A DNA stretch of 64,000 nucleotides from Siphlonurus alternatus (GCA_949825025.1 OX463787.1:17047707-17111706), one strand, 5' to 3'; positions 1 through 15,300 are shown, counted from the first letter of the stretch. Notes: generated by a model not told the origin, from the sequence alone. Translations and numbers: made by a program.

Positions 1-1039
1 CACTAAAAGCTTTTGTGGGGTCTCTACCTTGGTGAATCAATAACTGACTTTTTTAGGGAAAATGTCCCCATAACATGGCTTAAGGCACAACGTGTCTCAC
101 CTGGCAATTTACATGATCGAGTTGTCACTAATACTATTGTGGGGACCCTAACTTGGTGTCCCCATAACATGTCTTTAGTCACAACATGTCTATTGTCCTT
201 TTAAAAGTCCTTTTTGAATTAGAAAAGACCCCTGGCGCGACCTGGTGGAATTTTCGTGAACTCGGTGTACAAGCTTCGTGTCCTCACATTTTACCGAGCC
301 GACAACATCCCTGAAATGTCGTATGTCTCCATTTCTGAGTCTCCTGCTTAAAAGTTTATTACGAAAATTATCGGATTCGATTAGTTTACCTGTCAGGTAC
401 CCCTGATATCATTTTCAGCCTTCTAGCATCATTATTAAGCAATGTCCCTTGTGATGTGAACGAGTGACAACTGTGTCCTCGAAAAAAAGCCGCCATTTTA
501 AGTTGTTGCTTCATATTTCCATGTCCCCATAAAGCGCCTGCTAGAAACAGGGAGTTTGTTTTCATTTTTAAAGTATAAAAATAAATATAATTTTTAACGA
601 TTGACATACATTTAATTAATTGAAGCTGTAGTACATGCATATTTTGTATATTATTCTATAAATATTAATTTTTATATATTATATTGTAAACCATGTGTAT
701 AATTAAAAATAAAAATCTTCACATTAAGCCAATTTTAAAAATACTTTCACTCAAATTTCGCTATAAAACAAATTGTCAATCTAGATACAACAATTTTTGC
801 GTGTAAATGTACAAGCAGATGCATAAGGCACGCGCCACCCCGTCACACTGCACAGGGGGAGGTTGGGTGGCAGTTAGCAGATTATGCGGGTACTTGCATC
901 GCCGGCGTGGGGGGAGGGTGGTCTATGTTGACACAGAAAACCGTTACAATCATTTTATCAATTCAATCACCTGGTATTGTGTTCAAATCAACTAGAGTTA
1001 CAATAATGTTCAGTGATGTCGAGTCAATTTTTTATTGTA
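1..1039. other. No gene seen
   Basis: Contains TGTCCCCATAA at 64, 157 and 521 and GTGGGGWCYCTAMCTTGGTG at 15 and 138, so an old imperfect tandem repeat is likely in the first 550 bases. Nothing coding is supported. Confidence 0.4.
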
Positions 1040-1219
1040 CGCATTATCAGGCGCGGATCCCCCCCCCCCCACCCAAAAAAGGCCCCAAAATACTTTGAAG
1101 GTATTACCACCCCCCACCCATCGCCCCCCTCCCACCCCAAAATTTAACATTGTGGGATAGGGCACCGCCCCTCCCCCCCCCCCCCAAAGCCGCGGGCTGG
1201 ATCCGCCCCTGCGCATTAT
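1040..1219. mobile_element. hAT-like mini-element (CAGGCGCGGATCC ends), 164 bp
   Basis: Element 1048-1211 is flanked by CGCATTAT on both sides (1040-1047 and 1212-1219). Ends are CAGGCGCGGATCC and GGATCCGCCCCTG; the interior is C-rich. Confidence 0.9.
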
Positions 1220-4181
1220 GATCTTCAACTGGAAATGTACTTGTTCTAACTTGTTCATATACACGTGCATGTAAATAAACTATTATGGTAAATAAGCTGA
1301 AGTTATTTCATCAAAAGGGTGTGATATAAAATATGTCTATGATGTTATATAAAATTTATTTATTTATTTTTATTCCATCCAAATTATAATACAAAAGAAA
1401 AATACAAGTAAAAAAGGATGCGGATAACCAGCAAAGCACCAAAGGCACTATTTCACTACTGTGGCTGATACCCTTAACTATATAATTATATTATTATATA
1501 ATATTATTATATTATAAATATTATAAAATAGAACTTTGTGCTGCTGATGCTACTTTCATATAAATATACTGCATTGTATACGATATTAATGAACCAATTT
1601 TTGTAATTTTGAGAAAATAAATTCTATACGACACATTAATTATGTTATTTCTCTATACTAATAAAATATTATAATTATAGTTAGCTTATTTTTTTTATTA
1701 TACTAAAAGATATAATTGGTTGCCGATGAACGAATTTTAACTTTTATTGCCAAATTATTATATAGTCACGACTGGATATTGTTATAATAACATAACTTGG
1801 ATGTCGTTTTAATATTTTTAACGAAATTTTAATTAATATCAATCATCAGTTTTACTAACGTACAGTAGTTATTTTGTATTTATTTATTATTTGTGTATTT
1901 ATTAGTTTTCTTTACTGAAATTCTTTTTAATTTTAAGTAAACTCTAACTTAATTTAATTCTTTGTTAAATATTTAATTTTAATTTAATAATAAAAATATA
2001 TTTACTTCAAAATATGTTGTTTTAAATCATTTTTTTATGTAGTTTTTTTTAAACTAAAAATATTATTTCAGTTCTAAAAGTAACATTATTCTACTTATAT
2101 GTTCATATAATATACAGTATTGTGAAGTAAATAATATAAGGTGCGATCGAGTTAAAAACTCGTAAGTATAAATATTGCCACCGTATATTCCATGAAAAGA
2201 GAATACTTTTACTTTCAAAATGGTTGTTAATTGTGATGATTTAATCACGCGTATATCTCATTAGAACGTGATTTACTAAACGTCGCTTCTTGCGAAGGGA
2301 ATTGTGAAAACGTAAACAAAGCCTGCGTGAAACCGAGCGTGAGAATCGAGCACATCACGATCTTGAGGTGAGGAAATCGGACTGCACGAGAGTCAACAAT
2401 GGACATAAGTCCGCATTGGGATTAACTATTTTCAGTAATATTTGTCACAACGTTTCGGAAGTCTGAAATGAATTTGCATAATTCATAATCTTTATTGCTT
2501 TTCGATTGATTATACAATATTATAAGCAAGTCAATAATATTAAACTCAAGACATAACGTCGATCGTCCATATTTATACATAAATAACAACTTGTATCACT
2601 ATGCACAACAAAGTATAAAATACATTAACAGATCACAAAATAGTTTGTAAATCCTGCCACTACAGATCAAATAAGATACCATAAATCGTGAATTTTATGC
2701 TATTTATGTAAATAATTAAAATTTGAATGCTTATTATACAAATTCAAGAACCAATCATGACAAAGAAAATTCTGTATAATTTAGTCTTTTATTTTCTTGC
2801 TGTGAAACAAAAGTGCGGCAGAAATAAAGTCCATATAGATGTACATAACATTAATTCATTGTTTTATTCAATTTTTTAAAATATCAGTAAATAATATTTT
2901 TCTCCATGCAAGGAAAATTACAGAGCGGATGATCTAATTAATTAAAGGTCATTTCTAAGTCAGGAAGTTCGTTTTTTTCTAGAAAGGAAACCGCACGATA
3001 AGAAAATTGTGACGTACAGTGAGTGGAAATTTGAACGCGTTAATAACTGACGCACACTTGCACAATAAAACTTGATAAAATGTAAATATATTCCTAACTC
3101 TTGTAAATAATTTTATATTTAAATAACTGCATTGAAAGTGTTGAAACTGAAAAAATAAAATATTTTATAATTAACTGGCTTTTAAGTTTAAAAATTAATG
3201 TCCTGTAGAGCAATTCAGTTAATTGTATTTTAATGAAATCTAGAAAAAAAATTTAATTTCATAATTTCTTAATAATTTGGTATATTTAATTAATTTCACT
3301 GGAACATGAATTGTGTTTTTAATTATTGTATTTTTCTGGTTTAAAAATAATTAATATAATAAAAATATAAAAAAAATATATATTACATATTAAGTTATTA
3401 AGTTAAACAATTAAATTTTGGAAAGAAAACATTAGTTGAGTATTATAATTCAAACATGAATTGACATGTTATTCGTTCTCCCATTGGTTTTATTACTGCA
3501 GATATGAGAGGCCATGCAGTTTTAATATTCCCTGAAAAAATATAATTACCAACATATAATTATCTTTAATTTCAGCACACCTCCATTTAATTGCATGACA
3601 ACGTCCTCAAATATCAGAGAAGTTTTTAATTAACATGCGTGTTTCAAAATATTTTAAATTACGCACAATTAAGACGTAAAACAGTCAAATTGGATGATAT
3701 TTCCTCCGGAAGTAGCCGCAAATTAGAAGTTTCCATCCTAGTTGACAAATTACGTCTTCAACTCATCTTTTAAAAGTCTAAACCAAATCTTTTTACCTCT
3801 AAAACACATCTAATTTCCTCTTCGCTCAAAGTGAGGATGAAATGAAGACAATATTTCTAACATTTTATGCTCAAGAAGAGGAAAAAATACGTAATCTCGC
3901 CTTTTTCACCTCTTTTTTTTTCCTCTAAAATGTTGCAAAATAAGAGGAGAAAAGACGAGAGTAGGGCTTAAAAAAATAGCGAAGAAAAGATGAAATTTAT
4001 TTCAACTCGGGTCGTCTTTTTCACCTCTTTTTTCCTCGAATATGGTGCAAAATAGGAGGGGAAGAAAAGTCGAGGAAGAAAGAAAATTATTTCAAATTCG
4101 GATTTTAAAATTTTCACAAAGAAATGGGTATGCTTCATATCAAGGATATTGTATATATAATATATTATAATAAAAGATAAA

Positions 4182-4531
4182 GATAACGCCACCAATATTA
4201 AAAAAAATCCCTGACACAAAAATTCTGTGAAAAATTTAAAATGTTCTCCTGTACACCCCCTAATCAGTATAGCTAAAATATCAGAGTACACAATTTAATA
4301 CGATCTAGTTTTTTAGTTTTTTTTTTTTTTTTTTTTAAGTTGACTACTTTAGAGAAATGGAACTCCCATGTTAAATTAGTCAACTTTAAAAATTCATAAC
4401 TCAAAAACTAGCTCGCTTTGTATATACCTGATATTTTAGCTACTGATAGGGGGTGTATATAGAGGAGAACATTTTAAATTGTTTTCAGAATTTATGTGCG
4501 AGGGATTTTTTTTAACATTGGTGGCGTTATC
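4182..4531. mobile_element. Hairpin element F, copy 1
   Basis: Ends GATAACGCCACCAATATTAA and its complement. The interior AACTCCCATGTTAAATTAGT and GACTACTTTAGAG strings are shared with 49003-49281. Confidence 0.75.
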
Positions 4532-5244
4532 TTGGTATCCAATAAGAAACCTTTGTATAAAATCTCAAACTTGAGGCACAAACCATAAATCTTTACTTCC
4601 GACTACTTCCGGAAGTAATATTAAATTAATTAGACTATATACAGTCTACTCAGTGACCGGAAAGTTGATGTTATCAGGAAGGAAGTGAAACGAAGGAGCC
4701 ACCGCTACCTTCCTGTCTGAATCAGCTTGTGATAACAATTAAGTGATAAGAAAATAAACACCGTACTGTATGGTTTCTAATTCACCAGAGATGCAATAAC
4801 CTCGAGTAAAGATTATAACAAATTTCTTGCAAAAATGTAACTTTCTAATGGCATATTTTGTATTTGAAGGAAAAATTATGCGATATAAGAACAAGTTAAT
4901 GTTTACACTGTGCACCTCGAGACAGTACGAAAGTTTCCCCTCTCTGTTATATTTTATGGTCAGTATATAGGGGATACAATGTTAAATAATACTTATAATT
5001 CAATTAAGATGTGGAAAGATTTAGGGGGTAATTTATAACCTCCCGGAATAATAAATATGTAGAATTTTTTTTTATTATTGATTATATTTTTTTTATTTAA
5101 ATGAATAAATACTAAATTAATAACTATAAATATAATATGAATCGAACACACTGACTTTTGAAGCTCCTCCAATTCAGACAATATAATGAATTAATTATGG
5201 GTCAATTAACTTATCCAGGAGTTTTTCTTTATGATAATTATATG

Positions 5245-5433
5245 TTATATTTCAGGTGTGGATCCAGGAGGGGGGGGGGCGCTGCAGTCCTCCCCCAATT
5301 TTGGATTTAACATGGGCAGTATAGGCATTTCCATCACTCCAAATTATTTTTTAACATTGGCCTTATCATATAATATTGGCCTTTTATGTAGCCCCTCCCA
5401 ATTTTTTTTTCTGGATCCGCGCCTGTTATCTTT
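5245..5433. mobile_element. hAT-like mini-element (CAGGTGTGGATCCAG ends), 173 bp
   Basis: Element 5253-5425 is flanked by TTATATTT and TTATCTTT (7 of 8 identical). Same family as 1048-1211 and 47681-47865, sharing the internal TTTGGATTTAACATGGGCA and TTTTTTAACATTGGCCTTAT blocks with the latter. Confidence 0.85.
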
Positions 5434-7367
5434 TAATATTTAATTTTGTTTGCATATGATATCTTTTATTACACTTATCTTTGAAAGTGTGAATTTTGTT
5501 AAAAAGACTACAGAGATTTATTTATCAATACTTAATTACATTTAATTTCAGTGATGTAACTGCATGGAGTTGAGTCTTCAATTAATTTACAGAAGAAAAG
5601 AGTTGCAATTTAAAAGTAATTTATTTCAAAGTCATCACATCTCCATGGACTTCATGACAACGATCACAAAACAGGAGTAACGTTCGTGGTGTCCAGAAGT
5701 GTACCACAACTGTCAGAGAGCTGTAAAAAATAATTATGATATTTACGTGTCAGCTTGCGTAATGGTGGGTAATATAACTGTGATAACATGCATGATAACA
5801 CTAGGTAAGAATGCGGAGAGATTACAGCAGTTTGGCATTTTTAAATGAAAAATGTATATTTTTTACTATCAATTTTTCAATAGTACAATATGAATTGTCT
5901 TGCTTGCTTTTTTTGTAAACCAAGTAAAAAGTACAACAAAATGTTATGATCTACATATATCTAAAAACTCGTTGAATTTTCTAACATAATTTGCATTTTA
6001 TCATCACCACAATCATTTTTATTTAGCTGTCTTATTTTGCATATTTAAATGCCTACAAAGTCATATCAGTGCAATACATAAAAAACTGCATGCATGAAAA
6101 TCGTAACGTAAGCGTGCTGTTCATTCCTCCCCCCCTTTTTATTTGAATCGTACGAGATAGGGGGGGGGGGGTCGTAACGGATTCTCGAGAGCCCATCCCA
6201 CCTTCCCCTCCTCCCCTTCTTCAATCACAATCCCCTCCCCTCCATTCCTTTGTGTCATCGGTTTCATTATAATACACACCAACGATCGAAAATTCCTCTT
6301 TCGGTAAAGTTGTTTTAATTTTTTATTAGTTTATAATATTTCTAGTAAGCAGTAGAAATAATTATTATATATAAATAGTTTATGAATATTCTAAGGTTTA
6401 ATTGGTGCAATAATTTTATTAGTAAAAATAAAATATTACGTATATACACATACTGCAGTGTTATAAATTTCCCCGTGTATTATTATTGTTGATTACCTTG
6501 ATTAACGATAGTTAATGATTACAAGCATTGCACTTTAATTATGACAATAATTCAATAAGTTAATATTTAATTTAGATTAAAAATAATTATTAATAAAAAT
6601 AAATTCATATTTATTATTATTTTAATAAAATGAATTCATTAAGATTTAAATGCCAAAATTTATATATGTATGATTATATGTTATAAAAGTGTTTTTAATG
6701 TCAAATATAATATTACATTTTATTAATCATAATATATCAAATTAATTTATCAAAATAAATTTATCATTTCGATTGATATATATATGGAATCAAAAAAGTT
6801 TGAATCTAAAATAAAATGCAATTTTTATTCGCATTATATGGTTATTTTCATACGGTTCACTCGCAGTATATATAAATAAGTGTAAATATTTTTACCAAAA
6901 AATCTGCAAAAAAAAAATAAGGAAGGAGTATCTAAAACCTTCTAACCACATTGTAAAAATCTAATCTTTTTTTGTTATGAGTTTTTATTACAACATATAT
7001 CAAAAGTCATCTTTCATGAACATTAAACATTACATGAATATCACTATTACATCTTTTCAACTCTCTCAACCTGAATTCTAAACTCAATCTTATATCTATA
7101 TATTATAAATTAAAAAACTTTCTATTAAAAAATACAAATTTAATCGACTAATATAAAAATATACAATAAGTTACACTGATGAAAGATTATATATTATTTT
7201 ACCTTTTTTTTTCAGGTATGCATTCCTTCTAATTTCCCCTCTTCCCCCACTGCTCTCCCCTCCCCTACTTTTCTGAAGACTCGGTCAGTTTCGTATCATC
7301 AACACTAGTTTATGCTGGAGTATCATGCTGTTTATACGTACTTGGATTAAGTGAATTTTATTATAAA

Positions 7368-7439
7368 ATGAAATTACAAGAAGAAATCAAAACACAATCT
7401 TCGGTTATGACAACAGAAAAACATTTGGATATCTTAGAG
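7368..7439 (+). CDS. Possible first coding exon (24 aa), perhaps of the coiled-coil gene
   Basis: ATG opens 24 codons (MKLQEEIKTQSSVMTTEKHL and four more) that end exactly at GAG|GTAAGT, a strong donor, in phase 0. The acceptor at 28523 is also phase 0 on the same strand. Codon content and the heptad-like charge pattern are protein-like, but 24 codons in A+T-rich DNA can arise by chance, and joining them needs a 21 kb intron. An initiator-like TCAGT lies near 7286. Confidence 0.3.
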
Positions 7440-8436
7440 GTAAGTTGGTTTGTGTTTAATTTTTTGTTAGATCCGCATTCCTCAAAAATAATCGAATTTT
7501 TGATTGTTGGAATATTTCTTATTTATTTTAATAATATAGAGTACGTAAAATATATTTGAAATATCTTTAGTAAGGTATTGTTTAAATGTTTATATAATTG
7601 CTGATATTGCATGTAGATTGAGTAAGGTTATACTATTCGTTTATGTATTACTGCTATTACAGGTAATTATATTAAATTAGAATTTTTAGTCTTTAAAATT
7701 TTTTTAAATTTTTTTTAACTTCGAAATAAAATTATTATTATTATTATTAGTCCATGCATGATTGAACACAAAAAATTGATACCGAAAAATTTTAATTTTA
7801 AAATAATTTTAATTTTACTAATGTTATATTCTTCGTATCTATAAATATATCAAACAGTAATTATAATTTGATTTATATTTTTATATTTTTCATCAATTTA
7901 AAAAAATTCAATTAGTTCATTATATTAATTATTTTTTAAATATATATATAAATGTTAACAAAATATAATTTTTATACGTAATTTTTTAAATACAATTTTT
8001 TTATCTCTCGTGCATTTTTAATCAAAACAAAAGATATTAATCTTTAATTTAATTACCAATTAATGCTAGATTACGTAAATTAATAAAAAAAAGAGGTTAA
8101 TGATATTAAACCTTATATTTAGCTTTCAATTATTAATGCAACAATAAGTACATTAAAATAATAAGAGTTCCCAGAACGTTTTTAAAAAATTCGTAATCTC
8201 AACAATGCATTGTTAGAAATGAAGTAATTAATTACAAACTCCTTATTAAGACATTTTAGTGAGCTATTGTAGAATCTCTTGTGCAACAATATGTTGCAAT
8301 TACAACAATAATGTTGCCGTTTAATATCAAAACAAGTCATTTTATCGATGTACAACTCTGGACACCATTTGATGGCGCTGTAGTTCAAAGAAATAAAGAT
8401 TATTATATAACTTTGCAATCTTTTAGGTAGAGATAA

Positions 8437-8897
8437 CGCCGATCAGCTATTCGACGTAGTCCCCTTTGGTTAACATGTAAACCTTAGCAAATTCACAAAA
8501 TTTCTGAAAATTTTTTGAGAGGCAGAAATTTTAAATCCCATAATCAAAAGCCATAGAAAAAATTTCAAAACAATTTAACGAGCCGCTTTTTTTAATTATT
8601 TTTTTTTTTTAAAATTTCAGCATAGGGCTTTCTCCATGGAGAGACAAACTAAAAACTTAATTAAAAAATATCGGCTCATTTTATTGTTTTGAAACTTTTT
8701 CTATGGCTTTGAGGCACTAATATCTGCCTCTTAAAAAAATTTCAGAATTTTTGTGAAGTTGCTGAGGTTTACATTTTAATCAAATTGAATTGAATTTATT
8801 GGTGTATTGACTTCAGAGGTCTCTGTGGACCAAGCAGTCATTGCCCGTAAATCAAATGTTAATTAATCAAAGAGGACTACGTCAAACAGCTGATCCG
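8437..8897. mobile_element. Foldback element with GATCAGCT ends
   Basis: GATCAGCTATTCGACGTAGT at the left and ACTACGTCAAACAGCTGATC at the right. The inner block with GCCATAGAAAAAATTTCAAA is inverted as TTTGAAACTTTTTCTATGGC. Confidence 0.75.
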
Positions 8898-10850
8898 TAT
8901 TATGAGCTTTAAATGTGTTCTTTAAAAAAAAAGCATTGTATCCTAAAAATATCATGCTTCTATAGACTGCGTGGCAATGTCAGCAAACAAAACAGGGGTA
9001 ACATTCGTCATTTCACGAGGTGTAAATGGTGTAATGCCAAATTTGTCCATATAGCAAAAAGTACGTAATAATAATAATAATAAATGCGCAATGCTTTCTA
9101 TTGTTACGCAATAATTGGCATAAACCTTATCGTATATTTTATCTTTTTATTTTGTTAATTTTAAACAATTTTGTTTTAATGCAAAGTTGCATTTAAAAAT
9201 AACATGGATTTTTTTAATCTTGTGTAAATATACTAAATAGGGATTTTTATTGCGTCTTGCATTCTTATGATATTTATATTGTAAAATTTAAAAGGAAAAA
9301 ATAATTTATACCTTTCTTACAGCGTATATTGCAATTGTATTTTTATTATATTTTCTTCAACTAAAAGCATTCACCTTTCATTTTAATGTTTTGCAAATTA
9401 CAGATTCTTATTACGTGTACAGATATCTGTAGGGCGTAATTTAATATTTTGTTGAACTTAATTGTTTTATATCATGCGCAATTAGATCTTTAAATTGCTC
9501 TTTTTCTGTAGAAATATATCATATAATATTATAATAATATATGTGACTGCACGCTTTCAATGTTTTCATTAATACGTATATAGTGCTCTGCTAAAAATTA
9601 AAAAATTATTTAAAAAATAAAATAACTTAATTAAAAAAATATTGATTTTATAATTATTATGTAAAGAAAAACATTTACATGCAGTAATATTAAGTTTATT
9701 TTAAAGTAATTTATTTTCAAATACAATCTTTTAATTACATTTCGATAATTAAAATATATTTATTACCAATATTGTTGCATTATTTATTGGTAATTATTAT
9801 TTATAAAATTATAATAATGCAATTGAATATAATATAAGATTATTGTAATTATTTATTTCATTTATTTGCACTGCATTAAATATATACTGCACTGTGAACG
9901 TTAGTTAATATAATTAAGCAGTAATACATAACTACAGTATATTGAGTATTATTTTCAATGGCTTTTTTCTTTCGAAGTAAAGTTCTAAACAAAATAAAGA
10001 ATATAAAAGTTAAACTCCAAATAATTATTATTGATATATGAAAAATATTTTCATCCGTATAATATAATTTACTTTTAATTTAATATACAATAATGATACA
10101 GTGCAAGTCAAAAGTCTGTACAGACATTACTTTGACAACTTTCTTCAGTATTACGTAATTTTTCTGTCCGTTGGGATTACGCAATATTTATCTTTCCCCC
10201 AGAGATCTGTACAAACGAATATTTCAAGGTGTCGACGTGGGATATCCACCAGAATTTCCCGTCGTTACGACTGTAAAATACTTTGCAAATATTTCGTCAA
10301 TGAAGTATTATATATGAAAGATTGTATTTAGATATCATATATTCCTCAAATACAACTAGAGGCAGTACGAACTACGTTACTCGACCTTCTTGATTTGCTG
10401 CATTTCCATGACACAAATATTAACATGGAATCACAACACCCACTCCAGCCATTCCATGCAAATACAGTTCCTGTTCACCGCATACTTCCATATAGCGTGA
10501 CAAAACAATCACTAACAAAATTAAAGCAAGGGTATAACATTCGTATTGTCTCTAGGTGTCTCATTTATATATATATATATATATATATTACTTTCAAGAA
10601 TTTTGTCATTTTCTATTTAGTATGACTAAATATAATTTTTGTATAATTTTGAATAATTCTCAATTACAGTTTTATCATTTATAAGTACTATAAGTAGAAT
10701 AAAATTCATAGTTGTACTTTGACACCTTGCTTTAATTATAATTTTTAAATTTGGTAAATTTTAACCACTTTGGTTATATACATATATACTGTATGTATTA
10801 TATAGCAATAACGTTAACACTATAATATATATTATGTATTTTAGCGTCAT
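8898..10850. other. Gene-free stretch
   Basis: A+T-rich. It contains two copies of the AACATTCGT motif (about 8990 and 10533) and a less A+T-biased patch at 10100-10330 with no supported exon. Confidence 0.4.
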
Positions 10851-11162
10851 CTCAAAACCATTGAGCTCTATACAAGGCTAGAGGGCTAATCAGCTGTTTT
10901 AGGCGCGCACGGCGTCTGGGAGGAAAGTGGGTGGTGGTCGGTGCTATCGAATGCCTGGTTGACCAACCTAAGAAAGTTTCCTTATAAAATAAATATTAAA
11001 AGTTACACTGCAGTTGGCAATTCTGAGGAGAATACGTTGGAATGTGTGACGAAAGCGCAATCTCCCACCCACTTCCTCCCGCCGGACCGTGCGCACAGTT
11101 TAACATTGAGAAGTATAGGGCATTATCCCTCTAGCCTTGTATAGAGCTCAATGCTCAAAACC
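10851..11162. mobile_element. 294 bp element with 9 bp target duplication
   Basis: CTCAAAACC at 10851-10859 and 11154-11162 flanks inverted ends ATTGAGCTCTATACAAGGCT and its complement (with GAGGG inside). The interior is GC-richer (GCGCGCACGGCGTC) and non-coding. A nine-base duplication fits a Mutator-type element. Confidence 0.8.
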
Positions 11163-12008
11163 TATGCAGGGATATTTTAGTGAATTAGAACGATGCTGGT
11201 CTCTGTCCAAAAATTTGTAAACCTCTATATTTCTTTGTCTATATAGATGCAGTGCAAACTGCAAACCTTGTTCGGATAGTTTTCGATATTTTCTGGAGAT
11301 GAATTGTATAAATTATGTATAGGAAAGCTTTTGTCACCTCAAAATGTTTGGAACGTAACATTTTTATTAATTATTATAGACCTTATGCTTCCTATAAATA
11401 AAGGCAATTAATTATATTTACATCCAAATTTCTTGAAACATTGAATATTAAAATTCTGCATATTGATAAATTGATGAATTTGCATGTATATTCAAAATAT
11501 AACGAGTTTTTATTTTTCATTTTACTATTTAAATTTTGTGTGCATTACGCAAGCTTTATAATAATTAAATAATTTGCTTGTGTATGTTTAAATGTCTTTA
11601 AGTAACCAGGAAATATATTTTATCATGTGAGTGTTTCGTTTCCTAATAGTGATAAGACTGAACTTGGAAAAACACAAAATAATGTAAACAAGTTTATTAT
11701 TGCAAGCGTAATTTTTCACAATAACACGTGCACCGGTCACACTAAATTTTCCTAAATACATATTTTAAGTACAATTTTTGTACTTCATATTGACTCTATT
11801 TAATCACAACAAAATTTGTACTAAAAGTACAAAAAACACTAGAAATAAGGTACATACTCTGGTTCACATTAAAATTGTTTTTCATCGTGTTTCTAACGTC
11901 TTCAGTCATTGATGTGTTGTTTGTAACGAAGAACTTTACTGATGGAAGAGCCGAGCCTATTTATTGTAGATTAGACATGTATAAAAAGGGCCATTTTTTG
12001 AGTTGCCC

Positions 12009-12300
12009 ATGACTCTTTATAATACGTTACCCTGTGATATAAAATGTATTGAAAATTTAAATGTGTTTGAAGTGAGTGTTAAAAAGTGGCTAACAGATAA
12101 ATGCTTTTATAGTGTTAAAAACTATAATTATTGACTTTATCAATTAATGACTTCAAGCTCTGAAAAATGACTATTGATTGCTTTAACTTTAGTATATACT
12201 GACTTTTCCTATAAACCTCAACATATAACATGTTCTACATGGAAATAAAATTGTATAGGAAAAAATGGAAATAATAAAAGAATTTGAATTTGAAGGAGAC
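12009..12300 (+). mobile_element. LINE 3'-end fragment
   Basis: The frame from 12009 to the TGA at 12132-12134 reads YNTLPCDIKCIENLNVFEVS, then VKKWLTDKCFYSVKNYNY. This is the typical extreme C-terminus of CR1/Jockey-like reverse transcriptase proteins. About 150 bp of 3' UTR follows, ending in repeated AATTTG. Only the last ~40 codons remain. Confidence 0.7.
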
Positions 12301-15300
12301 TCGAGCGTTTGTGACGAAACCCAAGTTAAATATGAATCTCAGTATAGTCCATTAAGTGTACTGAATCTTATTAAAAAATCTTTATATTAAGGTGAAAAAA
12401 AAAATACTGAAAGCCCATTCAATATCCAATATTTATTATAAGAGTGAGTATATCTTGCTCGTTCGATTAATATCAGTAATAACTTCAGCGTTATAATATT
12501 CCGGTTTCCATCCATAAGGCCCCATGTTAAACTTCTACATAAATTTTCAAAAAACTGATAAGACGGAACCAGTTCAAAATTTGCATGTTCTGAGATTTCA
12601 TCCTTAAAAAAATTATAATTTATATTGTTTATAGTAATTAGCAATAACTTCTCTAGTGAAAAGATGAGGAAACTTGTTGAAACGAGTTACCTTACATAGA
12701 AAAATGGCTTTTTATTATATAAAATTATTGTAAATACAACACAGTAGTTTACGTAAAATTTACGTATTTCTTTGGGAGTGATTTGATCACGAACACACAA
12801 TGTCTACCAAGTTCACATATATCAACGTGTATCCTCCTCATGTATGTTATATTCTAGTAGGGTAGTAGGTCGTCTCTGATCGCAGCCAAGTAAGTGACAT
12901 GGTTCAATATTAAATCTTATTACATGGGAATATGGACTTTATATAATGACTAGCCGGTAGTTGGGCGCAAGCTGGTTACATGCCCTGTGGCCAAAAAAAA
13001 AAAAAAAAAAAAACGGGAGGAGATTATATACTTGGATTAACGTAACTGTGACGATAGATTTTTAATTTATTCTCAAGGTTAATATGAAGAATTTGTACGT
13101 TAGAAAGTTGAGAATTATTATAGTAATATTTGTATTTCAGTATTGATTGCGAACTGTTTTTTTTGTTTTTATTCAGAAAAGTTATTATTTATTTTATATA
13201 TTTTATTATAGTTTAATTGTAATATATATTATTTGCTATGACTTAATTTTTATATATTTTATATATATTTTAATTTTTATTTTACATGTATATTTATTAT
13301 TTTAAAGATAATATAATTTTTTATTGTGATTTTAAATTTAGTAGTTAAACTTATAAATATTATTCTCAAACATTTTTCTTATTACAAATTTACGAGTTGT
13401 TTGTAACGCCATGTCTTAACAAAGGTTAAAATAAGGCATATATACATAATATGAGTTAGGAATTGAACTATACTGATTGTAAGTATATATAAATTTGGTC
13501 GCAGATTATATATAATATCAATTAAGAAAACAAAGTAAACAATACATGACACAGTCAAAAATAACATTTTATGAACATATCTCTTCACCCCTCAAGATAA
13601 AATATATTATGATTGATTATTTTCAATTTATAATTGGCACTAAATTTCATAGCTTCAATAAATTTATTGCAATTAAAAAATTTAAATGAAATTCAAGTTT
13701 CCAATGACAAACATGTAGCAGCAACAAATAAAGCTACTTTGATCCCGGTATATTCACACTCGGTTTTGCATGACAAAGCTCGGCTGAAATTCCGTATTCG
13801 CGCCACAGAGCAAGTGGATTGCCTCTTCTGTTAGAATAGCGTGATCTGAGCAGTTATTTATAGTATATCCGTCAATATTATTGAGCCGATAGTATTGCCG
13901 TGAATAATATTTTGTATAGAACTCCTTTTTCTCCCCCTATTTTTTAATTTATACAATATAATTACAAAAAAATAATTTTTCAATAACTTTTACATGTAAA
14001 AAGTATTAATTCGATTATTAAATTTTTTATTTTAATTTATGAATCAAAAATTTATTTAAAAAAAATGTATTATAATTTATCAACACTTACTAATGAATGC
14101 ATTGAACATGTCTGATTACTGGTGATATAAAAGTGTATTGAATTATTAGGATATATTGAAAATGAATTGTCATGTAACCTTTTTTATACGGCATAATTAT
14201 ATAAGTCCAAATAATCCTAAAACAAAATATTATGATACCTGGACTGATGTATTTTTTTTTATCAAGTGAAAATAAAATTGAGGGTCAAATAAAATCTCTT
14301 GCTTTATCAAAATTAAAATACATTCAAGAAACAAACACAAGTTTTAAAATCAATAAACCTTTTGACGTGGGGATAAAAAGTATTAAAAATAATATAATAA
14401 ACGAATGCTATGAAAAATTTGAAAAAATTAATAATTCCTGACCAACAAGCATGTCCCGAAATAACAAAAATTAAATTCGAAATTTTGACTCAAAAGTGCA
14501 TTGGGATTAAACAAATCCCCCCCCCTCCAATTGGTTATGCAAAGGATATGTAGGATAAGGATTTAAAATAAATCCTTACGCATTTTTAAAATTGCTAAAT
14601 ATTTCTAAAATTGCTAAAATTGGAGTTATAACCTTCATGGCATCCTATTATAGTTATTAAAATTACGTTAATTTTCATTTTTTTTTTTTTTTTTTTTTAA
14701 GACTTACTTTAATGAAATTTTACCTTTTAAACTGCCAACAGTTGTGACGTCATAGTCTTGTAACGTGTTATATCCTATGCTTGCATGTTAAATATTTGCA
14801 TGACTATGACATCACAGCATTATACAGCATGATTTTACAGTGTTAAAAAAATTGAAAAACCATAACTTGAGGTTGTCTAAAATGCAATAATATAAGTATA
14901 AATAAATTCCTTTATTTTGAAAAGTAGAGTATAGCAATTATGTACCAACTAGGAATGAATTTTCATTTTCTGTATATCCATAAGATCTCACGCTCTATGT
15001 TATGCACCAAATATTTCTTGAACGTTGTAAAAAAAAATGTATCAGATTTTTCTAACTGTTGTATTGTTCTAAAAATGCTATGTAATATAAAGTAATGTTA
15101 ATTACACATCTTGCAGTCTTATGTAAGGCAATTTGTGAAAGTATTATTGTAATTTATAACTATTTTTTTTTTGTAGAAACTGAAAGTTAAAATTTTATTC
15201 TGATTTATTATGCATCATGATAATGCAGTTTATTAAATATTTTATCAGTTATCATCAAAAGTTCTTAAATTAATAGTAATTAGTGAGTGAAAAGCATAAT

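Larger units (their letters stand above)
1220..7367. other. Gene-free A+T-rich stretch
   Basis: Apart from elements at 4182-4531 and 5253-5425, I see a GC-richer patch at 2270-2400 without a recognisable frame. At 3705-4616 a pair of inverted ACTTCCGG-type ends encloses sequence matching 34640-34820 in inverse orientation. C- and G-runs lie at 6128-6240. Confidence 0.4.
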